This document shows positions 8,966 through 18,037 of a stretch of DNA of 64,000 nt, in pieces. This stretch comes from CAZMVY01 sp964653435 (GTDB lineage: Bacteria; Planctomycetota; Phycisphaerae; UBA1845; PWPN01): positions 80,974 through 144,973 of the forward strand of contig CAZZFA010000001.1 of the NCBI GenBank assembly GCA_964653435.1, in the 5' to 3' direction. The notes under the pieces were generated by a model. It did no database searches. It was not told the origin of the DNA and saw only the letters and a program-made list of their open reading frames with translations. The position numbers and the translations under genes are program-made. Position 1 is the first letter of the stretch; each line of letters starts with the position of its first letter.

Positions 8966-10457
8966 ACACGTTGCCCTGGAGCGTCAGCCGGTACATCCGC
9001 GCGAAGGCCTTGAACCGCCGCGCGTCCCCGCGCTCGCCGCAGAAGAGCACCGGGTGGGGGCCGGCGTAGATCCGGCACACATCGTCCACCCCGTCGATGT
9101 TCATCAGCACCCGCGTTGCGCAGCCGCCCGTCGGCGGCGAGGCCGGCGATTCGATCACCGTGCCGGTCCAGCACGAGAGTATGCCCTCTTCCGTTCGATA
9201 CTTTGCAAGGATGATCTTCTCACCGGGCGTCCACTGCACATCGAGCGCCGCCGTTTTCGGCAACTGATGGAAGAACGGCCGCACGAAGTACTCCTGCGAC
9301 GGCCCATCGGGGCCGTGGAGCTTCCACGCGCACGTGCAGTGCGCGCCGAAGTATCGGTTCTCGCTCGTGTCGAACTCCGGATTGTGCTGAAAGCCGCCGC
9401 GATCCAGCAGCCAGCGCCCCAGCATGAGCGTGAGCGATGCGTTCAGGTCGTTCTCGCAGCCGGATGGGACGAGCGCGCCGTTGTTCGTTGCGAAGCTCAG
9501 GCACGGCTTGCGGTGCTTGAGCTGGAGGCACTCGATCGTGATCGCGTCGGCGCCGTATCGCCTCATGATCTCCCCGACGGCGCGATGCGCGCGCATCCCG
9601 TCGACGAAGTACTGGTCGGCCACGTCCGTCACCCGTGCGGCGTTCCCCTTGAACTCCATCGCGGCGCGGACAAGCGCCGGGTCGTCGGCGATGCCGTCGA
9701 ACGTCGCGTTGAACTCCCCGGCGGGCACCTCGATGATCTCCGTATCGAGCCGTTTCTCCTGCTCTCGCGTCGGTGAGTTCACCCGTCCCGACACGCGCAG
9801 CAGCCGGCTCTGCGCCAGCATCTTCTTCGCCCGGACGGCGTACAGGCCGCGTTCGATCTCCCCCCAGTTCTCGACGGAGTGGATGTAATAGAGCCCCTCG
9901 GCGTTTCGCAGGTAATCCGGCGGCAATTGGTGGTTCGAGCCGAGCGAGTGATAGACAATCGCCGTCGGCGCGCCGGACTCCGTCGCCATCGTGTGCGACC
10001 ACCTGGAGAACGTATTCCAGTAGTTGACGATCAGCACCGCGTCCGGCTTCGCGGCCCGGGCCGTCGCGATGAACTCCCTGACCTTCGCTTCCTGGTAAAT
10101 GGCCCGGGGCTGGAACTCGACGACGACGCCGAGCCTGTCGGCGATCTCCCGGATCTTCGCCGTGAACTTCCGCTCCTGCTGCTCCGGCTCAAACTGATTG
10201 CCCGGCCAGGTGAACCAGTTGTACTTCCGCCACGAGTCTTCCATCCGGCCTTCGTTCACGACGTCGGCCGGCGGATACAGAAAGGCGACGAGAACCCTCG
10301 CGGGCTTTTTCTCGCGCCCCGGCAACGGAGGCGCGGGCATCGTTTCCGGCTGCCCGGCCGTCGCTCGCGCGCCGAGCGCCGCCGCCGTCCCGAGCGCGCC
10401 GGCGGCGGCCAGGAACTCCCGGCGATCCAGAAGGGGTGAGGCACACGATTCACACAT
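8964..10457 (-). CDS. Tat-exported L-fucose isomerase-like protein
   Basis: The 497-residue protein starts with a Tat-type signal: MCESCASPLLDRREFLAAAG carries the twin arginine, followed by a hydrophobic run and ALGARA. The mature part has the late L-fucose isomerase-like pattern: an acidic/His region GADAITIECLQLKHRKPC, the SGCENDLNASLT motif with its acidic pair, and ENRYFGAHCTC. Known fucose isomerases are cytoplasmic Mn enzymes. Export by Tat would fit a folded metalloprotein with another, perhaps hydrolytic or binding, role. The ATG is eight bases after GGGAGA. The stop codon coincides with the edge of a MITE-like repeat. Family assignment is fair, function open. Confidence 0.7.
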   Translation of the reverse strand: MCESCASPLLDRREFLAAAGALGTAAALGARATAGQPETMPAPPLPGREKKPARVLVAFLYPPADVVNEGRMEDSWRKYNWFTWPGNQFEPEQQERKFTAKIREIADRLGVVVEFQPRAIYQEAKVREFIATARAAKPDAVLIVNYWNTFSRWSHTMATESGAPTAIVYHSLGSNHQLPPDYLRNAEGLYYIHSVENWGEIERGLYAVRAKKMLAQSRLLRVSGRVNSPTREQEKRLDTEIIEVPAGEFNATFDGIADDPALVRAAMEFKGNAARVTDVADQYFVDGMRAHRAVGEIMRRYGADAITIECLQLKHRKPCLSFATNNGALVPSGCENDLNASLTLMLGRWLLDRGGFQHNPEFDTSENRYFGAHCTCAWKLHGPDGPSQEYFVRPFFHQLPKTAALDVQWTPGEKIILAKYRTEEGILSCWTGTVIESPASPPTGGCATRVLMNIDGVDDVCRIYAGPHPVLFCGERGDARRFKAFARMYRLTLQGNV

Positions 10458-10559
10458 GGCAACGGTCTCCCGTAGAGCGTCTCGCGTCGGTTGTCCGACG
10501 AATGTCGCAGCCCGGGGCGGCAAACACTTCGTCCGCCTGGCGTTCTCCCGGAGCGTGAC

Positions 10560-11936
10560 CTACCGCAGGTCGCCGGGATCCTTGATCTCGCCCATGGGCG
10601 TCTCACTCGTCCGCTCGCGCCGGCCTTTGCGCTCCGGCTCCGGCGGCTTGCGAGGTTCGAACGGGAGTTTCGCATCGGGCGGCAGGGATTTCAGGATCTT
10701 CAGCAGCCTCTGCGAACTCGAGATCACATCCGGGTTGTCGCTGTCGGCCAGGTCGAACCGCTCGCCGGGATCCATTTGCAGATCATAGAACCGGCCGTCG
10801 GAGTAGAGCTTGTACCGCTTGTCGCGGATCACACGGGCCGGTCCGTATTGCGAGTAGATCCAGGCACGTGCCGGCCCGGTGCGCGGCTTGTCCGTGATGA
10901 CGGAGATGAACGACCGGCCATCGAGGATCACGCCCTTCGGCAGTCTGCTGCCGGTCAGGTCCGCAAGGGTAGGAAAGACGTCGCTGAAATCGATGAGCTC
11001 GTCGGTCGTCCGGCCGGCGAGAATGCGGCCCGGGCCGTTCACGATGAACGGCATGCAGATACCCGCTTCGGTGAGCTTGCTCTTGCCGCCGGTGACTTCG
11101 CGGCCCTTCATCCGTACGGTCAGGCCCGGCGAGCCGTTGTCTCCGGCAAAGAAGATGATCGTATTGCCGCGAATCTTCAGGTCGTCGAGGGCCTTGACCA
11201 GATCGCCCACCTCGAAGTCGATGTAGTCGATCATCCCCGGAAACAGGGCGGCACCCTTGGCGCCGGTGTCGAGGTTGTGCGGCGTCTTCGTCATGGGGCT
11301 GTGCGCCAGCAGCATCGGATAGTACGCAAGGAAGGGCCGGCTCCGATTCCGCTTCATGAAGTCGATGAGAAACTCGCGGCACACGTCGGGACCGAATCGG
11401 CCCTTCTGAATCCCGCGCTTGCCGTTGATCTGCATGAACGGATCAAAGTATCGCGCCTCGCTCTGCGGGTTGCCCGCCTCGACGCCGGTCCAGACGCAGT
11501 GCTCGTCAAAACCGTGCCGATCGAGGGCGTCCGGCTGCGCGCGGAGGTCGTTGATCTGCCACTTGCCGGCGATGGCCGTGGCGTAACCCGCGTCGCGGAG
11601 CATGCGGGCGAAGGTGACCTCCCGTTTCCAGTCGAAGTACTGGCCGCCCCAGCGGGGCGTATCCCAGTGCGTGGTCCAGCCGGTGCGGAACGGATAACGG
11701 CCGGTGAGCAGCTCATGCCGCGTCGGCGTGCAGAGCGGGGTCGCCCATGCCGTTTCAAACCGCACGCCACCCGCGGCGAGCGAATCGAGGTTCGGCGTCT
11801 TGTGCTCTCCGCCGTAACAACTCAGCCACTCCTGGCCCACATCGTCGGCGAGGATGAAAAGGATGTTCGGACGGTCGGCGGCGGCCGCGATCGACGCGCC
11901 GAGTACGACGGACAACAGGGCAGTCACGAGCTTCAT
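10560..11936 (-). CDS. secreted type I sulfatase
   Basis: The 458-residue protein has a signal peptide (MKLVTALLSVVLGASIAAAA) and then DRPNILFILADDVG, which supplies metal-binding aspartates. The formylglycine signature CTPTR follows in PLCTPTRHELLTGRYP, so the cysteine would be oxidised to formylglycine by a maturase not seen in this window. AGDNGSPG and related motifs of the alkaline-phosphatase-like fold follow. The enzyme would remove sulfate esters from glycans outside the cytoplasm. A GGAGG seven bases before the ATG supports the start. It lies with a sialidase-like lipoprotein and a CBM9-like protein on the same strand, consistent with breakdown of a sulfated, decorated polysaccharide. 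Confidence 0.92.
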   Translation of the reverse strand: MKLVTALLSVVLGASIAAAADRPNILFILADDVGQEWLSCYGGEHKTPNLDSLAAGGVRFETAWATPLCTPTRHELLTGRYPFRTGWTTHWDTPRWGGQYFDWKREVTFARMLRDAGYATAIAGKWQINDLRAQPDALDRHGFDEHCVWTGVEAGNPQSEARYFDPFMQINGKRGIQKGRFGPDVCREFLIDFMKRNRSRPFLAYYPMLLAHSPMTKTPHNLDTGAKGAALFPGMIDYIDFEVGDLVKALDDLKIRGNTIIFFAGDNGSPGLTVRMKGREVTGGKSKLTEAGICMPFIVNGPGRILAGRTTDELIDFSDVFPTLADLTGSRLPKGVILDGRSFISVITDKPRTGPARAWIYSQYGPARVIRDKRYKLYSDGRFYDLQMDPGERFDLADSDNPDVISSSQRLLKILKSLPPDAKLPFEPRKPPEPERKGRRERTSETPMGEIKDPGDLR

Positions 11937-12020
11937 ACGTAAACCTCCATGTTACTCGCGGGAATCGTACAGCGCACGGCCGCCGGATACCACACCGTTT
12001 CGCGGCGCCGGCGATCGGAA

Positions 12021-13616
12021 TCACCCCGGCGGCCGCGTAACTCCGTCGGATTCCTGCCGTGGCAGTCCGGCGTCGCTCAGGAGTTCATCGGACAGCACCT
12101 TACCGAGCAGGTAGTGCTTGCGATCGGGATACCAGAAGTAGACCCGGCCGTCGTATTCAAAAAGGCTGGTGTAGGTGGCGATGCCGGTCTGGTTGCTCGG
12201 GCCGTCGGGGATGCCGCCGTTGTCAACGAGCTGTCGCGGCGACGTGAAGGCGATCGGCTGGTCCGGGTTGTCGATCTCGCGGCCGATGGCGATGAAAGCG
12301 GGGCGGCGGTTCTTCTTGGAGTCCGACGGACCCTTGCCGCCGTTGGCGCTGCCGTCGTTGTTGAAGAAGAGCAGGATGAAGCGGCCGTCGTGGAGCTTGT
12401 AGAGCGGGCACGGGGCCAGCGGGTGGGGGATCTTTTCGCCGCCGGGGGCAAAGCGCAGCGGGCGGGGCCGATCCCATGTGTGTGCGCCGTCGTGTGAGAG
12501 GGCGAAGTAGATGCAGCCGGTCCGCGTTCGCATGACGCAGATCAGCCGATTACCGCTGAGCGGCTGGATCGAGGGTTCCTGGGCGACGCTGATTTGCGGT
12601 GCGTCGGGGCGCGGGACACGCAGGCCGTGCTCGCCGTCCGGCAGCGTGGTGACCCGGAGCTTCGTCGGATCGGTCTCGCTCAGGATATTGTCGAAGCGGA
12701 GAAAGCCGATCTCCGAGTCGCGGTCGAAGAGACCGCCGGCGGGCTGGACCTTGCGGCTGGCCCATCGCGTGAAGCCGACGAGCACGTCGCCGGCGGGAGT
12801 GATGATCGGGCACTGATACGTGACCCAGTTCTCGGGGCTGCCGGGCTCCGGGTTGGAGATGGCGGTCTTGCGGATGGGAAGCGTTCGCGTTTGCGACCAG
12901 GTGCGGCCGTCGTCGTGGGACCAGCGGTAGGCGAGCACGCCGGTGGTGTCCTCACGGGCGTCGGTCACACCGGCGTACTGGTTCCAGAAGACATAGACGC
13001 GGCCGCTGTAGGGGACGACGAACGGAAACGCCCACGAGGCCCAGTGTCCCTTTCGCCCGGCCGGATCGCCGGCGAGGACCATCGGCCGGCTCCAGGTCTT
13101 CCCACGGTCTTCGCTGCGGGCGAGAACGATTCGCTGATCGGGAGCGTTTTCCTCACTCGCCTGCGTCCAGAAGGCGAGGAAGGTTCCGCGCGGTGTCGGG
13201 ACGACGAGGAGGTGCTGGTTGGCGGCGTCGGGACCGGTCTTGGCGGCGGGGCAATAGACGATGAAGTCGGGGTTGCTCACGAGGGCATTGCGCAGCCCGG
13301 TGCGGCCAACCGGGGCGGTTGCGGCGGCGGGACCGGAGGGCGTTGTCATGGGTCTGTCAGCGCCGGCGCGAGGGGCGGCACATCCGGCAGCGGCCAGCAG
13401 CAGCAGGGGCGCGGCCCACGTCCGTCGCGTCAGCGAAGGGGCAGGATGGATCCGGCGGGTGGCAGGTCGCCAGACATCCGGGACTCTGTTGCTTCCCCCG
13501 GGCCGTGCGGGCGCGTACGGACGCCGGCCGGGGCTCACGCTTTGGGCTACGGACCGTCGCTCCTTCGCGGATGAGTGGCAAATCGTACGCATCGAGTCGC
13601 TATTGAGGTTCATCAT
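12021..13616 (-). CDS. sialidase-like (BNR repeat) lipoprotein
   Basis: The mature part has Asp-box/BNR-type repeats, for example SEDRGKTWSRP, SHDDGRTWSQT and SHDGAHTWDRP. It looks like a six-bladed propeller of the exo-alpha-sialidase superfamily acting on exported glycans. A lipoprotein signal (LTRRTWAAPLLLLAAAGC) lies only at residues 62-79. The ATG at 13616 is preceded by GGTGAGG and sits four bases after the CBM9-like stop, so it is a credible start. The intervening residues 17-60 are read from dispersed-repeat DNA (around 13480-13565), which probably was inserted in frame. If a later start is used it must be non-ATG, such as the CTG at 13433. Which start is used is unclear. Confidence 0.75.
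   Translation of the reverse strand: MMNLNSDSMRTICHSSAKERRSVAQSVSPGRRPYAPARPGGSNRVPDVWRPATRRIHPAPSLTRRTWAAPLLLLAAAGCAAPRAGADRPMTTPSGPAAATAPVGRTGLRNALVSNPDFIVYCPAAKTGPDAANQHLLVVPTPRGTFLAFWTQASEENAPDQRIVLARSEDRGKTWSRPMVLAGDPAGRKGHWASWAFPFVVPYSGRVYVFWNQYAGVTDAREDTTGVLAYRWSHDDGRTWSQTRTLPIRKTAISNPEPGSPENWVTYQCPIITPAGDVLVGFTRWASRKVQPAGGLFDRDSEIGFLRFDNILSETDPTKLRVTTLPDGEHGLRVPRPDAPQISVAQEPSIQPLSGNRLICVMRTRTGCIYFALSHDGAHTWDRPRPLRFAPGGEKIPHPLAPCPLYKLHDGRFILLFFNNDGSANGGKGPSDSKKNRRPAFIAIGREIDNPDQPIAFTSPRQLVDNGGIPDGPSNQTGIATYTSLFEYDGRVYFWYPDRKHYLLGKVLSDELLSDAGLPRQESDGVTRPPG
13490..13565 (-). repeat. dispersed repeat fragment inside the sialidase-like N-terminus
   Basis: On the minus strand this reads GTAGCCCAAAGCGTGAGCCC, close to the GTAGCCCAAGGCGCAGCCCT of the repeat at 43259. 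The same sort of sequence occurs in the 8788 element in the other orientation. It separates the ribosome binding site and ATG of the sialidase-like gene from its signal peptide. Confidence 0.45.
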
Positions 13617-13620
13617 CGCC

Positions 13621-14298
13621 TCACCGCACCGGTTCGTTTACGAAAATCAGCTCGCCGAACGCCTGGGGGCTGTGGAAGGTTCTGCATCCGGGAGGCAGCG
13701 GGGACCATGTCGCAAGGTGCGAGCCCCAACCGGCACATTGCTGGAAGTTTGCCCGCCAGATGTCGCCGGGGCGGGGCGGGATGGCAATGGCGGAGTCGAC
13801 GAAGTTGGAAAAGGGGATCACCACTTCGCAAAACCACTCCTGGTCGTCGGGCGATGGTTCCTTGACGGGGCCCTTCACGCTTGTGGCGATGGCGTCGGTC
13901 GGGCGCCATGTGCCCGGATCGCCCGTCCAGAAGTCGCATTTGGCGGCGTTGAGCGTGACGCCGACGCAGTTGATCTCCCAGGTGTAGTAATTGTCCGGCT
14001 TCTTGGTATCGGGGGCGACGAAAAACTCGACGCACGTGTCCTCCCAGACCATGCCGTTGTGTTCGGTCACCTTGGCGCGGATATGGCGGTCCCGGCTGGC
14101 GAAGGCGAGGTAGAGATTCCAGTCGTCCCAGAGCAGCCGGACGGTGGTGTGCACGTCGCGATTGCCGGCGATGTCGAGGAACTTATCGACCGAGAGGGGT
14201 TGGGCGGCCTGCCAGTCGGCCTCATCAAGCCGGCCGTCGATGATGATGCGGTCCGTACGACGCTTGATCACATATCGTGCTGCCGCAGCGTTGGCCAT
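13621..14298 (-). CDS. CBM9-like carbohydrate-binding protein
   Basis: The 225-residue protein resembles the family 9 carbohydrate-binding fold often annotated in planctomycetes: IIIDGRLDEADWQAAQPL at the start, VRLLWDDWNLYLAF in the middle, EDTCVEFFVAP with the acidic patch, and WRANFQQC near the end. There is no signal peptide, so it may be cytoplasmic or leave the cell by another route. An AGGAG six bases before the ATG supports the start. It is the first gene of a run with the sialidase-like lipoprotein (4-bp gap) and probably the sulfatase. The ligand is unknown. Confidence 0.75.
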   Translation of the reverse strand: MANAAAARYVIKRRTDRIIIDGRLDEADWQAAQPLSVDKFLDIAGNRDVHTTVRLLWDDWNLYLAFASRDRHIRAKVTEHNGMVWEDTCVEFFVAPDTKKPDNYYTWEINCVGVTLNAAKCDFWTGDPGTWRPTDAIATSVKGPVKEPSPDDQEWFCEVVIPFSNFVDSAIAIPPRPGDIWRANFQQCAGWGSHLATWSPLPPGCRTFHSPQAFGELIFVNEPVR

Positions 14299-14546
14299 GA
14301 ATCACTCCTGTACCGGTCATGAGCAGAACCCCCGCGACAAGCCGGAAGCCCGACTCAGGCGGAACACTCGCCGGCCGTGCCGGGCTTGCCGACGCAACCC
14401 GGCTTGGGCCACTGTCGCCGGGGCGTCAGGGCCCGGCCGCTCACGCAGGCACCCGACGTCCGCTCGCCCCGGAGGCGGGCATTCTACACGATTGACAGGT
14501 CGGCAGCCCAGTGGGAACATTGCTTCTTTGCAGAAAGGAATCACGG

Positions 14547-14879
14547 ATGCTGGGCGGACTCGGGAATCTGGCGGGATTGATCAAGCAGGCCAGGCAGATG
14601 AAGGAGAATATGGACCAGCTCCAGGCGGAGCTGGAGCGCCGGACATACACTGCGGATTCGGGCGCGGGGCTGGTCGTAGCGACGGTGAACGGCAAAGGCG
14701 AGCTGACGGACATCCGAATCGACCCGAAGGCGGTGGAGGATGTCGAGATGCTTGAGGACCTGATCAAGGCGGCGGTCGGCGCGGCCGGCGCAAAGGCCCG
14801 CGACGCAATGAAAGAGGAGATGACCAGGCTTACGGGCGGGCTGAATCTGCCGGGGCTGTCCGAGATGCTTGGGGGCTGA
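14547..14879 (+). CDS. ybaB: YbaB/EbfC nucleoid-associated protein
   Basis: The 110-residue protein matches YbaB/EbfC in length and pattern: a Gly/Leu-rich N-terminus (MLGGLGNLAGLIKQARQM), a long helix, the central GLVVATVNGKGELTDIRID and a second helix. It binds DNA as a tweezer-like dimer. The ATG follows GAAAGGAATCACGG. recR starts 30 bp downstream, the usual ybaB-recR pairing. A TTGACA at 14492-14497 may be the -35 of the operon promoter, but the matching -10 is weak. Confidence 0.93.
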   Translation: MLGGLGNLAGLIKQARQMKENMDQLQAELERRTYTADSGAGLVVATVNGKGELTDIRIDPKAVEDVEMLEDLIKAAVGAAGAKARDAMKEEMTRLTGGLNLPGLSEMLGG

Positions 14880-14909
14880 CCGGTACGTGTACGGTGTCGG
14901 GCAGCGGGG

Positions 14910-15536
14910 TTGGAGCGCGGAGTGTCGAAAGCGATGGGGCAGGCCCTTCCGGAACCGCTGGAGCGTCTGATGACGCAGCTCGGAGCCCTGCCGGGGATCG
15001 GGCCGAGGAGCGCGGAGCGGATCGCGTTTCATCTCCTGCGCGCGGGCAGGGAAGAGGCCCTTGCCCTCGCGGATGCGATTCGCGACGTGAAGGAGAAACT
15101 CCGGCACTGCTCGCAATGCTTTAACCTCACGGACAAGGATCCGTGCGCGATCTGCTCGGACCCGAGGCGGGACGCCTCGATCATCTACGTGGTCGAGCAG
15201 CCGAAGGATGTACTGGCCCTGGAGGCGACGGGCGTGGTGCGGGGGGTCTATCACGTCCTTCTGGGGCATATTGCACCGCTGGAGGGGGTGGGGCCGGGCG
15301 ATCTGACGATCGAGCCGTTGCTCGAACGGGTCCGCCGCGGGGGAGTCAAAGAGGTGGTGCTGGCGACCAATCCGACGGTGGAGGGCGACGGCACGGCGCT
15401 GCATCTGCACAGCCTGCTTCGGTCGCTTCCGGTGAAGGTCACGCGGCTGGCCAGAGGGCTGGCGGTCGGTTCGCAGGTCGAGTATGCCACCCGGGCGATG
15501 CTCGAGGCGGCGATCCTGGGGCGTACATCCATGTGA
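14910..15536 (+). CDS. recR: recombination mediator protein RecR
   Basis: The 208-residue protein has the RecR order: helix-hairpin-helix LPGIGPRSAERIAFHLL, a Cys4 zinc finger (CSQC...CAIC), and a Toprim domain with VVEQPKDVLALE and the GVGPGDLTIEPL region. With RecF/RecO it helps load RecA at gaps. Length is as expected (about 200). The start could be the codon given or GTG/ATG 4 to 8 codons later. It follows ybaB in an apparent operon. Confidence 0.95.
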   Translation: MERGVSKAMGQALPEPLERLMTQLGALPGIGPRSAERIAFHLLRAGREEALALADAIRDVKEKLRHCSQCFNLTDKDPCAICSDPRRDASIIYVVEQPKDVLALEATGVVRGVYHVLLGHIAPLEGVGPGDLTIEPLLERVRRGGVKEVVLATNPTVEGDGTALHLHSLLRSLPVKVTRLARGLAVGSQVEYATRAMLEAAILGRTSM

Positions 15537-15724
15537 CCGGCGGGTTTAGCTCTTTTCTTCGCAGTTGCTTTTTTCCCCGCGGATCAGCCTGGTGCGGACG
15601 TGTGAAATCCGGCGAATCCGGCTAATATCCCCTCCGACGCCGGTCGAAAAGTCAGATGAGACCGGTCCGTCGGCCGTCCTGGCGGCATGTCGGGCCGGGG
15701 CGGGTCGACCCGGAAACCGCGCGT

Positions 15725-15755
15725 TTGCGGACGCGGGGCCCGAGCCGGTTATAAT
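15725..15755 (+). promoter_or_regulatory. sigma-70 type promoter for rpoN
   Basis: A perfect TATAAT lies at 15750-15755, with TTGCGG at 15725-15730 as a weak -35 (spacing 19). Transcription would begin near 15762, within two or three bases of the rpoN ATG. No Shine-Dalgarno sequence is visible, so the transcript may be leaderless. Confidence 0.6.
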
Positions 15756-15763
15756 GGATTGCG

Positions 15764-17209
15764 ATGTCACAGTTTCTGTCACAGATTCCGTCGCAGATGA
15801 TGAGGCAGGAGCAGCGTCTCACGCCGCAGCTCATCCAGTCGATGGATATCCTTCAGTTGCCGCTGGCGGCCCTGGAGGCACGCATCAACGAGGAACTGGA
15901 CCGCAATCCCATGCTGGAGCGGGTGGAGAACGACCACGTGCCGGCGGCTGAACCGGCTCCGCCGGAACCCGCAACGAAGGAGGTGGCCGCGGAGGCCGAG
16001 GCGTTCACCCGGTTGGACCGGCTTTCCCGCGAGTACGGCCTGGACGAAGGCGATCAGGGGTACGGGCGTCCGTACCGGGACGCGGGGGAGCGTGACGCAA
16101 AGATGGACGCGATGGCCAACACGGCCAGCCGTCCGATCTCACTTCAGGAGTATCTGCTCCAACAGTGGGCCCTGGAGGAGGTGGACGAGGATGTTCGCCG
16201 GGCCGGGGAGCTGATCATCAACTACATCGATGACGACGGGTGGCTGCGGACGGACCTCGCGGAGATCGCCCGTCAGGCGGACCCGCCGGTCTCGATGGAG
16301 GTGATGGAGCGGGCGTTGCGCCGGGTTCAGGGGCTGGAGCCGGCAGGGATCGGCGGGCGGAGCCTGCAGGAGTGCCTTCTCATACAGCTCGACGCACAGG
16401 GTGGAAATCACGAGCTGGAGAGGGTGCTGATCGAGCGTCACCTGGAGGACATTCAGAAGAACCGCTATCCGGCGATCGCCAAGGCGACGGGCAAGACGAT
16501 CGAGGAAGTCAAGGCGGCCGTGGGGCGCATCAGCCGGCTGCACCCGAAGCCGGGGTACCTGGTGGTGGACCGTGAGGCGCCGCCGATCATCCCGGATGTG
16601 ATCATTGATTACGCCGAAGACGGGGACGGCTACGTGGTCCGGCTCGCGCGGGGAAACTCGCCGCGGCTGCGGTTGTCGCCGGTGTACTCGAAGATGCTCC
16701 GGGAGCACGCGGACAAGGCGGAGCGGGAGTTTCTCCGGAAGAACCTGGAGTCGGCGCGAGCGCTGATCGACGCGATCACGTACCGGCGCGACCGGCTCCT
16801 GGAGCTGACGAAGGTGGTGGCCGAGCGGCAGCGGGACTTCCTCGAACAGGGGCCGCAGGCGCTGAAGGTACTGCGGATGAGTACGCTGGCGGAGGAGTTC
16901 GGCTGCGACCCATCGACGATCAGCCGGACGGTGGCCGACAAGTATGTGCAGACGCCGCGGGGGATCTACCCTCTGCGCTACTTCTTCACGGGCGGGACGG
17001 AGAGTGCGGACGGCGAATCGACGAGCTGGGACAGCGTCCGCGCGCGGGTGAAGGAGATCATTGACAACGAGGATCCGAACGAGCCGCTGAGCGATGACGC
17101 CGTAGTCGAGAAGCTTCAGGCCGAAGGGCTGACCGTCTCGCGCCGGACGATTGCAAAGTACCGGCAGCAATTGAACATCCCGCCGGCAAGGCAACGCAAG
17201 AAGTACTGA
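15764..17209 (+). CDS. rpoN: RNA polymerase sigma-54 factor
   Basis: The 481-residue protein has all RpoN regions. Region I is Gln/Leu-rich (LTPQLIQSMDILQLPLAALE), followed by an acidic region II (residues 55-110). The core-binding region III comes next, then the helix-turn-helix (LAEEFGCDPSTISRTVADKY). The RpoN box is SRRTIAKYRQ, close to the classic ARRTVAKYRE. It directs transcription from -24/-12 promoters with AAA+ activators; none is encoded here. It ends three bases from the stop of the convergent lipoprotein gene, leaving no room for a terminator. The start coincides with a likely leaderless transcript. Confidence 0.96.
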   Translation: MSQFLSQIPSQMMRQEQRLTPQLIQSMDILQLPLAALEARINEELDRNPMLERVENDHVPAAEPAPPEPATKEVAAEAEAFTRLDRLSREYGLDEGDQGYGRPYRDAGERDAKMDAMANTASRPISLQEYLLQQWALEEVDEDVRRAGELIINYIDDDGWLRTDLAEIARQADPPVSMEVMERALRRVQGLEPAGIGGRSLQECLLIQLDAQGGNHELERVLIERHLEDIQKNRYPAIAKATGKTIEEVKAAVGRISRLHPKPGYLVVDREAPPIIPDVIIDYAEDGDGYVVRLARGNSPRLRLSPVYSKMLREHADKAEREFLRKNLESARALIDAITYRRDRLLELTKVVAERQRDFLEQGPQALKVLRMSTLAEEFGCDPSTISRTVADKYVQTPRGIYPLRYFFTGGTESADGESTSWDSVRARVKEIIDNEDPNEPLSDDAVVEKLQAEGLTVSRRTIAKYRQQLNIPPARQRKKY

Positions 17210-17212
17210 CCG

Positions 17213-18037
17213 TCACTTCTCCCTGCGAAACTCGTCGATGAGTCGCTGGGCTTCCCTGTTCACATCGAAGTCGGACGCACCGGGCTTGCTCTGAAAGCGG
17301 GACATGTCGATCTCGCCGCAGGGGCGAGGGTCGATGTTCTTTTCGAAACGTTCGGCGAACTGACGCCAGCCCTCGCCGTGGACCATGTAGTCCTTGCCCT
17401 TGATCGCGAGGAGGGCCTTGAACGCCTCGAAGGCGGCGCCGGCCATGGGCGGCGGGAAGCGGACGTAGACGATCTGGCCGTTGGGCAGGAGGCAGCGCTG
17501 GAAGTCGATGTCCTTCGCCGTGCGTAGGAACTTTTCGAGGGCGGGCGCGGTACGCGGGTCGTCCTTGTAGCCGCGGATACACCAGACGATCATCGTGCGG
17601 TTGAACGGGTCGGTCTCCGTGCGGAGGGCCCGGAGCAGGTGGTCAAGCGAGGCCGGCCGCTTCGCCGCGGCAACGCCGCAGATCCCGTTGGCCCGCGTGT
17701 TGGGGTCGTTGTCGGACATCTGACGGACGAAATCGTGATAGTCGGCCTCCGACACGTTCTCCGGCAGGGCGGCGGCGAAGTAGAGGTAGGCGCCGTCGAG
17801 GCGGGCCGGCGGTGTGTTCTCGGCCTCGTTGCGGAACTGCTGGAGTTCGGCGGACAGGGCGGGCTGGGAGGTCGGGGTCCGGGTTCCGGGTTCCGGGTTC
17901 CGGGTTTCGGGTTTCGCCTCTCGGGCTTCGGGTCTGGCCGCTGTGGCTGCTTGGGACGGAGCGGGCTCGGCGTGCGGGCGATGGCAGCCGATGCAGGTCA
18001 CTAGCACGATCCAGGTTAGCTTGCGTAGCGCGGTCAT
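17213..18037 (-). CDS. putative lipoprotein with HEAT-like helical repeats
   Basis: The 274-residue product begins MTALRKLTWIVLVTCIGCHR, a short lipoprotein-type signal with a Cys at residue 18. A Pro/Glu-rich linker follows (residues 20-52), partly made of the dispersed repeat ETRNPEPGTRTP. The body has paired helices such as SLDHLLRALRTETDPFNRTM and APALEKFLRTAKD that resemble HEAT-type repeats. I do not recognise the family and see no catalytic motif. The ATG chosen gives a proper signal; earlier starts would add unlikely charged residues. It converges on rpoN with a 3-bp gap. Confidence 0.6.
   Translation of the reverse strand: MTALRKLTWIVLVTCIGCHRPHAEPAPSQAATAARPEAREAKPETRNPEPGTRTPTSQPALSAELQQFRNEAENTPPARLDGAYLYFAAALPENVSEADYHDFVRQMSDNDPNTRANGICGVAAAKRPASLDHLLRALRTETDPFNRTMIVWCIRGYKDDPRTAPALEKFLRTAKDIDFQRCLLPNGQIVYVRFPPPMAGAAFEAFKALLAIKGKDYMVHGEGWRQFAERFEKNIDPRPCGEIDMSRFQSKPGASDFDVNREAQRLIDEFRREK
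17878..17937. repeat. short CCGGGTTCCGGGTTTCGGG repeat inside a coding region
   Basis: Tandem copies of GTTCCGGGTTCCGGGTTTCG encode the linker ETRNPEPGTRTP of the lipoprotein. A related stretch occurs at 18170-18216 and near 60456-60510. Its length is a multiple of three only in part, but the frame is kept. Confidence 0.6.

Noticed and set aside
15560..15582. Terminator after recR
   Set aside because: A T-rich run (GCTTTTTTCC) is present, but no convincing stem precedes it.
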